Source of the DNA: Flavobacteriaceae bacterium
Lineage (GTDB): Bacteria > Bacteroidota > Bacteroidia > Flavobacteriales > Flavobacteriaceae
Length of the DNA stretch: 64,000 nucleotides
Assembly: GCA_021648445.1 (NCBI GenBank)
Contig: JAKISU010000001.1
Location: forward strand, 1-64,000
Reading direction: 5' to 3'
This document shows positions 31,744-41,804 of this stretch, one piece after another; the stretch's first letter is position 1, and each line of letters opens with the position of its first letter. The notes below the pieces were generated by a model, which was not told the DNA's origin, did not search any database, and saw nothing but the letters and a program-made list of their open reading frames with translations. Both the position numbers and the translations under genes were made by a program.

Positions 31744-32310
31744 TTATCCTTTAACACGCTCTTGATAAGTACCTTTTTCAGTTTCCACTTTTATTTTATC
31801 GCCTTCATTGATAAATAAAGGAACATTTACACTAGCTCCCGTTTCAACAGTTGCCGGTTTGGTAGCATTTGTTGCAGTATTCCCTTTTACACCCGGTTCA
31901 GTATGGGTGACTTCTAAAATAACACTTGCAGGCATTTCAACTGCCAGAGGCAATTCGTCAGCAGCTCTTATGATAATAGTTAGCGTTTCACCTTCTTTCA
32001 TTAAACCCGGTGCATCTAAAATTTCTTCTTGCAATTGTATCTGTGTATAATCATCATTATTCATAAAGTGATATGTATCAGCATCCTTATACAAATATTG
32101 ATATTTTCTGGTTTCTACACGTACTTCTTCAATTTTATGACCGGCAGAGAACGTATTATCTAACACTTTACCGGTTGTCAAACTCTTTAATTTTGTACGT
32201 ACAAAAGCAGGTCCTTTTCCGGGTTTTACATGTTGAAATTCAATAATTTTATAGGTGTCATTGTTGTATTTTATACACAATCCTTTTTTAATATCTGATG
32301 TATTTGCCAT
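31744..32310 (-). CDS. efp: Elongation factor P
   Basis: NTSDIKKGLCIKYNNDTYKIIEFQHVKPGKGPAFVRTKLK. Confidence 0.96.
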   Translation of the reverse strand: MANTSDIKKGLCIKYNNDTYKIIEFQHVKPGKGPAFVRTKLKSLTTGKVLDNTFSAGHKIEEVRVETRKYQYLYKDADTYHFMNNDDYTQIQLQEEILDAPGLMKEGETLTIIIRAADELPLAVEMPASVILEVTHTEPGVKGNTATNATKPATVETGASVNVPLFINEGDKIKVETEKGTYQERVKG

Positions 32311-32417
32311 TTTTAGCTTTTTATTTATCGTTCTGCCTCTATATGTACTTAGTGTCTGTTAAAAACACAATTATATTCGATTTATTACCTTAAGATAGCG
32401 TATAACTATCTTTTTTA

Positions 32418-33326
32418 TTAATAAGACCTTTTATTTTCACACTTATGTATGTTCCATCTTTTAGTTAGGAAATCTTTTAATTTTTTATTATTTACTAAAT
32501 TCTCGCTTGGTCTGAATTTACCTCCATAAGAATCTTCACCAATACAAAACATTGTTGAGCCCGTCAAAGCGTATTTAGTATTATTTTCATACATAATTAT
32601 CTTCATTATTCCGGGATCCATTCCACCTCTGCAAATCAAAACATAAGGAATACTAATTTCAGTTATTCCATCATTATTTACATCTGTTATGGTAGTTGCT
32701 TTCTGTATAAACCCTGTGTACCAATCTACGCCAAAACATTCATTATAATCATAAATTTTCCATTTTTCAGTAAATTTTTTTTCTCTCTTTTTCTTTTGGA
32801 AAAGATATACATAAAGCTCAGATTTATCTTGTATTATATAAGAAGTAGAGTCTTTATGATAATTTTTCCAATTAAACCGCCCTGTGACGGATTGTACTAA
32901 AATATTTTCTCCTAGAGAATCTGTCCATTTTAGAGCTTCAATAACTATTCCTCTAAAGTTTAAATATTTAGGAATATCATCATAACTTAAAGAATCAATT
33001 TTTATTGATTTGTCAGAATTTTCTTTGTCCCAAATTCCCAGTAAAATACTCGGTTCAAGTTGTTTGAATTTTTCAGAATTAATTTGATTTTGACTAAATA
33101 CTGAATTACAAATTAGAATCAAAAACATATACCCAAACCACACAGTCTTTCGGTTTTTTGACTCGTTCTTTCTCCCTTTAAATGTGTTAAAAAATAAAAC
33201 CATAACAAAGGCTATGGTTGAACTTTTCGCCTTTTTAAAGAAAAAAATAACTTTCGCCAAAACTCCCGAAAACCTAAATGGTTTGGGTATATTAACGATG
33301 TGTTTCATTTTAATTGCCAACGCCAC
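32418..33326 (-). CDS. Secreted protein resembling the M949_RS01915 surface polysaccharide family; true start probably internal
   Basis: MFLILICNSVFSQ signal-like segment; ITDVNNDGITEISIPYVLICRGGMDPGIMKIIMYENNTKYALTG. Confidence 0.5.
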   Translation of the reverse strand: MALAIKMKHIVNIPKPFRFSGVLAKVIFFFKKAKSSTIAFVMVLFFNTFKGRKNESKNRKTVWFGYMFLILICNSVFSQNQINSEKFKQLEPSILLGIWDKENSDKSIKIDSLSYDDIPKYLNFRGIVIEALKWTDSLGENILVQSVTGRFNWKNYHKDSTSYIIQDKSELYVYLFQKKKREKKFTEKWKIYDYNECFGVDWYTGFIQKATTITDVNNDGITEISIPYVLICRGGMDPGIMKIIMYENNTKYALTGSTMFCIGEDSYGGKFRPSENLVNNKKLKDFLTKRWNIHKCENKRSY

Positions 33327-34101
33327 TGGTATAACCTTTCATGATACCACGTTGCGAATTTTTGATAAATGTTAATACTTCATCTCTTTCTGGTGTTGCA
33401 TCTAACTCTGCTTCTAAAATTCGTGTTGCTTGTGTGGTATTATTATTATTTTGAAATAATATTCTATATATATTTTGAATCTCATTAATTTTTTCAGGTG
33501 TAAAACCTCTTCGGCGTAAGCCAATAGAATTAATCCCTACATAAGACAATGGTTCTTTTGCAGCTTTGGTATAAGGTGGTATATCTTTTCTTACTAAAGA
33601 TCCGCCTGAAACCATCACGTGTTTACCAATATGTATAAATTGATGTATTCCTGATAATCCGCCTATAATAGCATATTCTCCAATTTCAACATGCCCACCC
33701 AATGTAACGCCATTTACAATGATAACATTATTTTTTATAATGCAATCATGCGCAATATGAGCTGTTGCCATTATCAAACAATCTTTACCAATAACGGTTT
33801 TACCATAAGCTTTTGTTCCTCTATTGATAGTAACACATTCTCTAATAGTAACGTTATCTCCAATAACAACTAATGAATCTTCGTCTTCAAATTTCAGGTC
33901 TTGAGGAATTGCTGAAATAACGGCTCCGGGAAAAATTCTACAATTTTTTCCAATACGAGCACCTTCCATGATGGTAACATTTGAACCAATCCATGTACCT
34001 GAACCAATTTTTACATTATTATTAATAGTAGTAAATGGTTCTACAACTACATTGGTTGCTATTTTAGCGCCGGGATGTATATATGCAAGTGGTTGGTTCA
34101 T
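33310..34101 (-). CDS. lpxA: Acyl-ACP--UDP-N-acetylglucosamine O-acyltransferase
   Basis: IHPGAKIATNVVVEPFTTINNNVKIGSGTWIGSNVTI; YVGINSIGLRRRGF. Confidence 0.95.
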   Translation of the reverse strand: MNQPLAYIHPGAKIATNVVVEPFTTINNNVKIGSGTWIGSNVTIMEGARIGKNCRIFPGAVISAIPQDLKFEDEDSLVVIGDNVTIRECVTINRGTKAYGKTVIGKDCLIMATAHIAHDCIIKNNVIIVNGVTLGGHVEIGEYAIIGGLSGIHQFIHIGKHVMVSGGSLVRKDIPPYTKAAKEPLSYVGINSIGLRRRGFTPEKINEIQNIYRILFQNNNNTTQATRILEAELDATPERDEVLTFIKNSQRGIMKGYTSGVGN

Positions 34102-34102
34102 A

Positions 34103-35497
34103 TTATTCTGATTTTTTACTTATAAGAGCCATTAATTGAGCTTCAACAACCAATTTATTATTGGCATATCCATAGGCTTGCATATGACAAATACCCCTTC
34201 TGATAGGTTCCATCAATTCGGCTTTAAAAATTAAAGTATCACCGGGTAACACTTTTTGTTTAAACTTAACATTATCCATTTTCATAAAATATGTTAAATA
34301 GTTTTCAGGATCCGGCACGGTACTCAACACTAAAATTCCACCACATTGAGCCATCGCTTCCACTTGTAAGACTCCGGGCATCACTGGAGCTCCCGGGAAA
34401 TGTCCTACAAAGAAAGGTTCATTCATTGTTACATTTTTCACCCCAACTACGTGTTTATCAGAAAGTTCTAATACTTTATCAATTAGTAAAAATGGAGGTC
34501 TATGCGGTAAAATATCCATAATTTTATGAATATCCATTAATGGTGGTAGACTCAAATCATATTGAGGTACATTATTACGTTTCTCTATCTTAATTATTTT
34601 TGCTAATTTTTTTGCAAATTGAGTGTTGATACTATGTCCCGGTTTATTGGCAATAACTTTACCTCGTATTTTTATACCAACCAAAGCTAAATCTCCAATA
34701 ACATCTAATAATTTATGTCTCGCAGCTTCATTAGGCCAATGTAGAGTTAAGTTATCTAAAATTCCATTTGGTTTTATCTTAACGCTATCTTTCTTAAAAG
34801 CCGTACTTAATTTTTTCATAGTTTCAGGAGATAAAGGCTTATCTACATAAACTATGGCATTATTCAAATCGCCCCCTTTAATTAGATCATTATCGAGTAA
34901 CATTTCAATTTCATGCAAAAAGCTAAAAGTCCTAGCTTCAGAAATTTCTTTTTTAAATTCAGAAATATGTTTTAATGTTGCATTTTGAGTACCTAACACT
35001 TTAGTACCAAAATCAACCATAGTTGTTATTTCATAGGTATCAGAAGGCATAATGATAATTTCACTTCCTGAGTCTTCATCTTTAAATGATATAATATCTT
35101 TTACAATATATTCATTTATTTCAGCTTCTTGTTCTTCTAAACCTGCTTCTTCTAATGCTTTAATAAAATATTTAGAAGAACCATCCATAATAGGCGGTTC
35201 AGCTGCATTTAATTCAATACAAATATTATCAATATCTAATCCTACTATTGCAGCCAACACATGTTCAGAAGTATTAATCTTTACTCCATTCTTTTCAAGG
35301 TTAGTACCTCTTTGGGTGTCTACAACATAATCTGCTCTTGCTTCAATAATAGGGTTTCCTTCTAAATCTATTCTGGTAAATGTATATCCATCATTTATGG
35401 GTGCAGGTTTGAAAGTTAATATAACTTTTCTTCCTGTGTGTAACCCCACACCTGAAAGTGAAATTTCTTTTTTTATAGTTTTTTGCTTAGTACTCAT
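34103..35497 (-). CDS. lpxC/fabZ: Bifunctional UDP-3-O-acyl-GlcNAc deacetylase / (3R)-hydroxyacyl-ACP dehydratase
   Basis: N-terminal LpxC ([19 protein letters not shown]); C-terminal FabZ ([33 protein letters not shown]). Confidence 0.96.
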   Translation of the reverse strand: MSTKQKTIKKEISLSGVGLHTGRKVILTFKPAPINDGYTFTRIDLEGNPIIEARADYVVDTQRGTNLEKNGVKINTSEHVLAAIVGLDIDNICIELNAAEPPIMDGSSKYFIKALEEAGLEEQEAEINEYIVKDIISFKDEDSGSEIIIMPSDTYEITTMVDFGTKVLGTQNATLKHISEFKKEISEARTFSFLHEIEMLLDNDLIKGGDLNNAIVYVDKPLSPETMKKLSTAFKKDSVKIKPNGILDNLTLHWPNEAARHKLLDVIGDLALVGIKIRGKVIANKPGHSINTQFAKKLAKIIKIEKRNNVPQYDLSLPPLMDIHKIMDILPHRPPFLLIDKVLELSDKHVVGVKNVTMNEPFFVGHFPGAPVMPGVLQVEAMAQCGGILVLSTVPDPENYLTYFMKMDNVKFKQKVLPGDTLIFKAELMEPIRRGICHMQAYGYANNKLVVEAQLMALISKKSE

Positions 35498-36531
35498 CTA
35501 TTTTCCTTTTGAGTAGTTAATTTTTTTTCCAATTCATTAACCTTATCAACTAATTTTGATAAATTTTTAAAATGAACATAAGACTTATTATAGTCAGAAT
35601 ACGGTAAAGCAGGACTGCCTTGAACAGTTGCGCTATCTTCTAAACTTCTTCCAATACCTGATTGCGCTTGAATACGCACATTATCACCTATAGTAATATG
35701 TCCAACAATACCTACCTGACCTCCTATTTGACAATTTTTACCAATTTTGGTTGAACCTGCTATTCCTGTTTGCGCAGCAATTACTGTATTTTTTCCCACT
35801 TCTACATTATGAGCAATTTGGATTTGATTGTCAAGCTTTACTCCTTTTCTAATAATAGTTGAACCTAAAGTTGCCCTATCAATTGTAGTTGCGGCACCAA
35901 TATCAACATTATCTTCTATAATTACATTGCCCGTTTGTGGTACAGATTTATACACTCCATTCTCATCTAATACAAAACCAAAACCATCACATCCAATGAT
36001 AACACCTGAATGCAGAGTACAATTTTTACCTATAATAGATTCTGAATAAACCTTAACACCTGCAAAAAGTGTCACATCATTATTGATGCTTACATTATCA
36101 CCTATATAAACATTTGGGTATATTTTTACATTATTACCAATAATTACATTATCACCAATATAAGAAAAGGCTCCAATATATATATCAGTACCAATGATAG
36201 CTGATTCACTTATAAAATGAGGCTTTTCAATGCCTGTTTTGTTCAATTTTACTTGATTATAGTATTCTAATAATGTTGAAAAAGCTTTATAGGAATCATC
36301 AACTTTAATTAGTGTAGTTGAAATTTCTTTTTCAGGAATAAAACTTTTATTTACAATTGCAACAGAAGCATTTGTTGTATATAAGAAAGAAGTGTATTTA
36401 GGATTCGATAAAAAAGTTAAAGATCCTTTTTCACCTTCCTCAATTTTAGAAAGCTTAAAAACTTCTTCATTTGGATTCCCTTCTACTTCTCCTTCAAGTA
36501 TATCCGAGATTTGTTTAGCTGTAAATTTCAT
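35494..36531 (-). CDS. lpxD: UDP-3-O-(3-hydroxymyristoyl)glucosamine N-acyltransferase
   Basis: LpxD N-domain plus hexapeptide repeats; [48 protein letters not shown]. Confidence 0.95.
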   Translation of the reverse strand: MKFTAKQISDILEGEVEGNPNEEVFKLSKIEEGEKGSLTFLSNPKYTSFLYTTNASVAIVNKSFIPEKEISTTLIKVDDSYKAFSTLLEYYNQVKLNKTGIEKPHFISESAIIGTDIYIGAFSYIGDNVIIGNNVKIYPNVYIGDNVSINNDVTLFAGVKVYSESIIGKNCTLHSGVIIGCDGFGFVLDENGVYKSVPQTGNVIIEDNVDIGAATTIDRATLGSTIIRKGVKLDNQIQIAHNVEVGKNTVIAAQTGIAGSTKIGKNCQIGGQVGIVGHITIGDNVRIQAQSGIGRSLEDSATVQGSPALPYSDYNKSYVHFKNLSKLVDKVNELEKKLTTQKENR

Positions 36532-36672
36532 ATGTTTAAATTCTATTTTTTACTGGTAATCCGATCCCGAATCCTCGGGACGAGACCGTTTGCTATTAAT
36601 CATTCCTTTTTGTTCTCAAATTTCACATACTTGTTTCATTCCTGCAAAAGTATAAAAAAAAATTGTGTTAAT

Positions 36673-37908
36673 TTATTTAGGATAATATACAAAATGTTTA
36701 ACAACAGGTTTTGTCAATGCCATTAAGTTTAAATGATCTGAAGCATTGATAATATCTTTTATCTTTCCTGACTTATATAATATGTTTATGGAACTATGAT
36801 TTAAGTTATATGCTTGATTTTCAATAACTCCTGACTTGACAAAATAATCAACTTGGGTATCATCTAAATTTAATCGTTTAGATGTTTTCTTTTTAATTGC
36901 AACTATTTCTTCAATAGAAAATTCTGAGTCTTGAACTCTAATTTTTGGAAAATTCCTGTAAATTACTGCTTTAGACAGCTTAGATAAAACATAGTCTGAG
37001 TGATTCATCCATTGTTTTATAGCCATTATAATATCATAATCATCTATTTCAGAAAACTTTTGGAGAATAACTTCATCAAAATGCTTAATCTCTTTATTTG
37101 ATAAAAAATATTTTAATGGAGTGCTACAATCAATTTCAATACCTTTATTGATCAATTCTTTAGCTCTTTTTAATATATTAATTAATATATAATCAGCTAC
37201 TAAGCTGGTTTTATGTAAATAGACCTGCCAATACATTAAACGTCTTGATACAATAAATTTTTCAACAGAATAAATGCCTTTTTCTTCAACAACTAAATTA
37301 TCATCAATAACTGTAAGCATCGAAATAATTCTCTCTGTATTAATATTACCTTCTGTAACGCCCGTATAAAAACTATCTCTTTTTAAATAATCTAATCTAT
37401 CAATATCTAACTGACTTGAAACTAGTTGATTAAAAAATAGTCTATGGTATTTTCCTTTAAAAATTTCAATAGCCAAAGTTAACTTACCGTCAAATTCTTT
37501 ATTAAGTTTTTGCATAAACAACAATGATATATCTTCATGTTTATTATTATTTATCAAACTATGCTCTAAAGTATGTGAAAACGGACCATGACCTATATCA
37601 TGTAGCAAAATGGCCAATAATAATGCTTCTTCTTCTTTATTAGAAATTTGTATAGACTTAGTTTTTAAGACATGTATAGCTTTTTGCATTAAATGCATAG
37701 CTCCTAAAGCATGTTCAAATCGAGTATGATGTGCTCCAGGATATACAAAATAGGATAATCCCATCTGAGAAATGCGTCTTAAACGCTGAAAATAAGGATG
37801 TTCAATAATATCGAAAATTATTTCATTAGGTATGCTAATAAATCCGTAAATTGGATCGTTAAAAATTTTAAATTTGTTCAAGCAACTAATTTTTAAATTA
37901 CCATACAA
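36673..37908 (-). CDS. HD-domain phosphohydrolase
   Basis: RFEHALGAMHLM; LLHDIGHGPFSHTLEH. Confidence 0.9.
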   Translation of the reverse strand: MYGNLKISCLNKFKIFNDPIYGFISIPNEIIFDIIEHPYFQRLRRISQMGLSYFVYPGAHHTRFEHALGAMHLMQKAIHVLKTKSIQISNKEEEALLLAILLHDIGHGPFSHTLEHSLINNNKHEDISLLFMQKLNKEFDGKLTLAIEIFKGKYHRLFFNQLVSSQLDIDRLDYLKRDSFYTGVTEGNINTERIISMLTVIDDNLVVEEKGIYSVEKFIVSRRLMYWQVYLHKTSLVADYILINILKRAKELINKGIEIDCSTPLKYFLSNKEIKHFDEVILQKFSEIDDYDIIMAIKQWMNHSDYVLSKLSKAVIYRNFPKIRVQDSEFSIEEIVAIKKKTSKRLNLDDTQVDYFVKSGVIENQAYNLNHSSINILYKSGKIKDIINASDHLNLMALTKPVVKHFVYYPK

Positions 37909-37948
37909 AAATAGACGTTTAATTTTTAATTAATACAACCTAAAGGGA

Positions 37949-39496
37949 ATGAATGCAATAAAAATACTGTGGGTAGATGACGAAATTGAGTTATTAAAAC
38001 CACATCAACTATTTTTAGAAAAGAAAAACTATGAAGTATCTACTTGTAATAATGGCGCTGAAGCCATTGAAAAAGTAGACGATGGCAACTATGATATTGT
38101 TTTTTTAGATGAAAACATGCCTGGTCTATCCGGTATTGAAACATTGTCTGAAATAAAAGCGAAACTTCCTAATCTTCCAATAGTGATGATCACTAAGAGC
38201 GAAGAAGAATATATAATGGAAGAGGCTATAGGTGCTAAAATAGCCGATTATTTAATTAAACCGGTCAATCCTAATCAAATACTATTAAGTTTAAAGAAAA
38301 ATTTAGACCACTCACGTTTAATTTCTGAAAAGACTACTTCTACGTACCAACAAGAGTTTAGAAAAATTTCATTAGACCTAGCCATGGTCAATACTTTTGA
38401 TGAATGGGTTGATTTATATAAAAAATTAGTGCATTGGGAAATAGAATTAGAATCTATTGATGATGTAGGCATGTTAGAAATTTTAGAAAGCCAAAAGAAT
38501 GAAGCTAATTCGCAATTCTTTAAATTCATCCAAAAGAATTATCAAGGTTGGTTTGAAGGTGAAGATAAGCCTCTTTTATCTCATCATTTATTTAAAGAAG
38601 TAGTTGCTCCTCAAATTAATAAAGATAGAGGTACTTTATTAATAGTTATTGACAACTTAAGATATGACCAACTTAGAGTATTAGAGCCTATCATAAATAA
38701 TTACTATAAAAAAGAGGAAGAAATACCATTTTATAGTATTTTACCGACGGCCACCCAGTATGCAAGGAATGCTATTTTTTCAGGATTGACACCACTTGAA
38801 ATGGAAAAACAACACCCTAATTATTGGAAAAATGATACCGATGAAGGTGGTAAAAATTTATTTGAAAACGACTTTTTAACTGCCCAGTTAAAGCGATTGA
38901 ATTTAGACATCAAACATGAATATTATAAAATTACCAATATGCCAAAAGGGCGTGAACTTGCCGCTAATTTTAAAGGTATAAAAAATAATGATCTGACAGT
39001 AGTTGTCTATAATTTTGTTGATATGCTTTCGCATTCAAGAACTGAAATGGAAATGATCAAAGAATTGGCAAATGATGATAAAGCTTATCGTTCATTAACA
39101 TTGAGCTGGTTTAAAAATTCACCATTACTTGAAATGATACAAAAAGCACAAGAATATGGTTTAAAATTAATAATTACTACTGACCATGGCACAATCAATA
39201 CAAAAAATCCGACCAAAGTAATTGGTGAAAAGAATATCAGTGCAAATTTGAGGTATAAAACCGGTAGAAGTTTATCTTATGATGATAAAGATGTATATGC
39301 AGTAAAGAGTCCAAAAGATATTCAATTACCATCAGCACATATGACCAGCTCATTTATTTTTGCTAAAGAAGATTTATTTTTTGCTTACCCTAATAATTAC
39401 AACCATTATGTAAAGTACTTTAAAAATACCTATCAGCATGGTGGTATATCATTAGAAGAAATGATTATACCATGTGTAATTATGAAACCTAAATAA
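37949..39496 (+). CDS. porX: PorX-type response regulator with PglZ/alkaline-phosphatase-like domain (T9SS regulator)
   Basis: Receiver domain ILWVDDEIELLKPHQLFLE...VMITKSEEEYIMEEAIGAKIADYLIKPVNPNQIL plus PglZ-like C-terminus. Confidence 0.93.
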   Translation: MNAIKILWVDDEIELLKPHQLFLEKKNYEVSTCNNGAEAIEKVDDGNYDIVFLDENMPGLSGIETLSEIKAKLPNLPIVMITKSEEEYIMEEAIGAKIADYLIKPVNPNQILLSLKKNLDHSRLISEKTTSTYQQEFRKISLDLAMVNTFDEWVDLYKKLVHWEIELESIDDVGMLEILESQKNEANSQFFKFIQKNYQGWFEGEDKPLLSHHLFKEVVAPQINKDRGTLLIVIDNLRYDQLRVLEPIINNYYKKEEEIPFYSILPTATQYARNAIFSGLTPLEMEKQHPNYWKNDTDEGGKNLFENDFLTAQLKRLNLDIKHEYYKITNMPKGRELAANFKGIKNNDLTVVVYNFVDMLSHSRTEMEMIKELANDDKAYRSLTLSWFKNSPLLEMIQKAQEYGLKLIITTDHGTINTKNPTKVIGEKNISANLRYKTGRSLSYDDKDVYAVKSPKDIQLPSAHMTSSFIFAKEDLFFAYPNNYNHYVKYFKNTYQHGGISLEEMIIPCVIMKPK

Positions 39497-39503
39497 AGAA
39501 ACT

Positions 39504-39536
39504 TAGTGGGGTTTCACTTTAAGTGAAACCCCACTA
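39504..39536. repeat. Long palindrome TAGTGGGGTTTCACTT-T-AAGTGAAACCCCACTA
   Basis: Perfect 16-bp arms, 1-nt centre, no following T-tract. Confidence 0.8.
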
Positions 39537-39731
39537 GTAGAAATTTTCGAAAAATAAATTAAAAACTTCAGTTCATTCAATTTTACAATCTGGGAGTATG
39601 TTATAGACATAACCTATTCTATTTTAAATTTATAAATATTAACAACTTCCTAAATTTTGTTGTAAATTTTTAACAATTTGATAGCAATTATTAGTAATAA
39701 AATGCTGAAATTTGTGCCTTAATTTTTTACG

Positions 39732-40796
39732 ATGAAAAAGCATAATTTTAGCGCAGGACCATGTATTTTACCACAAGAGGTTCTTAAACAAGCTTCAGAA
39801 GCTATTTTAAATTTTAATAATGATGATTTATCATTAATAGAGATCTCTCACAGAAGTCCGGCCTTTGTTAAAGTGATGGAAAATGCCAGAAGTTTGGTTT
39901 TAGAACTACTAAACATAGAAAATAAAGGATATTCTGTATTATTTCTTCAAGGTGGCGCAAGTTTAGAGTTCTTAATGACTCCTTATAATTTCTTAAAAAC
40001 TAATGGAAAAGCGGCTTATTTAGATACCGGTACTTGGAGTTCTAAATCAATTAAAGAAGCAAAATTATTAGGCAATATTGAAATTGTTGCGTCTTCTAAA
40101 GATAAAAATTACAATTATATCCCTAAAGATTATCATATTCCTACTGATGCTGACTATTTTCATTGTACCAGTAATAATACTATTTTTGGTACACAAATGA
40201 AATCGTTTCCTAAGACTGATAGCTTACTGGTTTGCGATATGAGTTCTGATATTTTTTCACGTCAACTAGATTTTTCACAATTTGATTTGATCTATGCCGG
40301 AGCTCAAAAAAATATGGGACCGGCCGGAGCGACTCTCGTTGTAGTTAAGGAAGCTGCTTTGGGTAAAACTGGTAGAATCATTCCTTCGATGTTAGATTAT
40401 CAGGTACATATTTCTAAAGACAGTATGTTTAATACACCTTCTGTTTTTGCAGTATATGTTTCTATGTTGACTTTACAATGGTTAAAAAATTTAGGTGGTG
40501 TTGCTGCTATTGAAAAAATTAATAACGCTAAAGCGGAATTGCTTTATGGTGAGATTGACAGTAATCCCTTATTTCAGGGAGTAACAGAAAAAGAAGACAG
40601 ATCGTATATGAATGTTACTTTTACCTTAACGAATGAAAGCTTAAAAGACAAATTTGATATGATGTGGAAAGGAACCGGTATCAATGGTTTAGGTGGACAT
40701 CGTTCTGTAGGAGGTTATAGAGCAAGTATGTATAATGCATTACCCTTAGAAAGTGTTCAAGTATTGGTAGATGTGATGCGTAAATTAAACAATTAG
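39732..40796 (+). CDS. serC: 3-phosphoserine/phosphohydroxythreonine transaminase
   Basis: HNFSAGPCILPQEVL; ISHRSPAFVKVMENAR. Confidence 0.95.
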   Translation: MKKHNFSAGPCILPQEVLKQASEAILNFNNDDLSLIEISHRSPAFVKVMENARSLVLELLNIENKGYSVLFLQGGASLEFLMTPYNFLKTNGKAAYLDTGTWSSKSIKEAKLLGNIEIVASSKDKNYNYIPKDYHIPTDADYFHCTSNNTIFGTQMKSFPKTDSLLVCDMSSDIFSRQLDFSQFDLIYAGAQKNMGPAGATLVVVKEAALGKTGRIIPSMLDYQVHISKDSMFNTPSVFAVYVSMLTLQWLKNLGGVAAIEKINNAKAELLYGEIDSNPLFQGVTEKEDRSYMNVTFTLTNESLKDKFDMMWKGTGINGLGGHRSVGGYRASMYNALPLESVQVLVDVMRKLNN

Positions 40797-40813
40797 AACT
40801 TTAAAGTTATAGT

Positions 40814-41764
40814 ATGAAGATATTAGCTAATGACGGAATTGCAACCAGCGGTGTTATCGCTTTAGAAAATGCCGGTTTTGAAGTAGAATTAACAACAGTG
40901 GCTCAAGAGCAACTTATAGATTATATAAATCAACATGAAGTATCAGTACTTTTAGTACGAAGTGCTACTAAAGTGCGTAAAGATATTATTGATGCTTGTC
41001 CATCTTTAAAAATTATTGGTCGCGGTGGTGTTGGGATGGATAATATTGATGTGGAGTATGCCCGTAAAAAAGGGTTACATGTAATCAACACACCGGCTGC
41101 ATCTTCTCATTCAGTTGCTGAATTGGTATTTGCGCATCTTTATGGAATGGTTCGTTTTTTACATAATTCTAATAGAAATATGCCTTTAGATGGTGATTCA
41201 AAATTTAAAGATCTAAAAAAGGCATACGCTAAAGGTGTAGAATTAAAAGGCAAAACTTTAGGTATTTTAGGATTCGGACGCATAGGTCAAGCAACTGCAA
41301 AAGTGGCATTAGGTGCAGGAATGAAAGTCATTGCTTTTGATCCATTTTTAGATAGCGCGAATTTAGAATTAGACTTTTTTGATGGTCAAACAGTTAACTT
41401 TTCTATTGATACAATATCTAAAGATGATGTTTTAAAACAGGCTGATTTTATAACACTACATGTACCGGCACAAGATGACTATGTAATTTCTACCCAAGAA
41501 TTTGAAATAATGAAAGATGGTGCTTGTATTGTCAATGCTGCTCGTGGCGGAGTAATTGATGAAGTTGCTTTGGTTACTGCTTTAGATAGTGGTAAAATTT
41601 CAAAAGCAGCATTAGACGTTTTTGAAAATGAACCATCACCGGAAGTACAAATTTTAATGAATCCAAATATTTCTTTGACACCACATATTGGTGCTGCAAC
41701 AAGTGAAGCACAACATAGAATTGGAAGTGAACTGGCTGACCAAATTATTGAAATACTAAAATAA
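40814..41764 (+). CDS. D-2-hydroxyacid (3-phosphoglycerate) dehydrogenase
   Basis: GRGGVGMDNIDVEYA; LGILGFGRIGQATAKVA; NAARGGVIDE. Confidence 0.9.
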   Translation: MKILANDGIATSGVIALENAGFEVELTTVAQEQLIDYINQHEVSVLLVRSATKVRKDIIDACPSLKIIGRGGVGMDNIDVEYARKKGLHVINTPAASSHSVAELVFAHLYGMVRFLHNSNRNMPLDGDSKFKDLKKAYAKGVELKGKTLGILGFGRIGQATAKVALGAGMKVIAFDPFLDSANLELDFFDGQTVNFSIDTISKDDVLKQADFITLHVPAQDDYVISTQEFEIMKDGACIVNAARGGVIDEVALVTALDSGKISKAALDVFENEPSPEVQILMNPNISLTPHIGAATSEAQHRIGSELADQIIEILK

Positions 41765-41804
41765 TAAAAAATCCCTTCCCCCTTTGGGAAGGGTTAGGGA
41801 TGGG

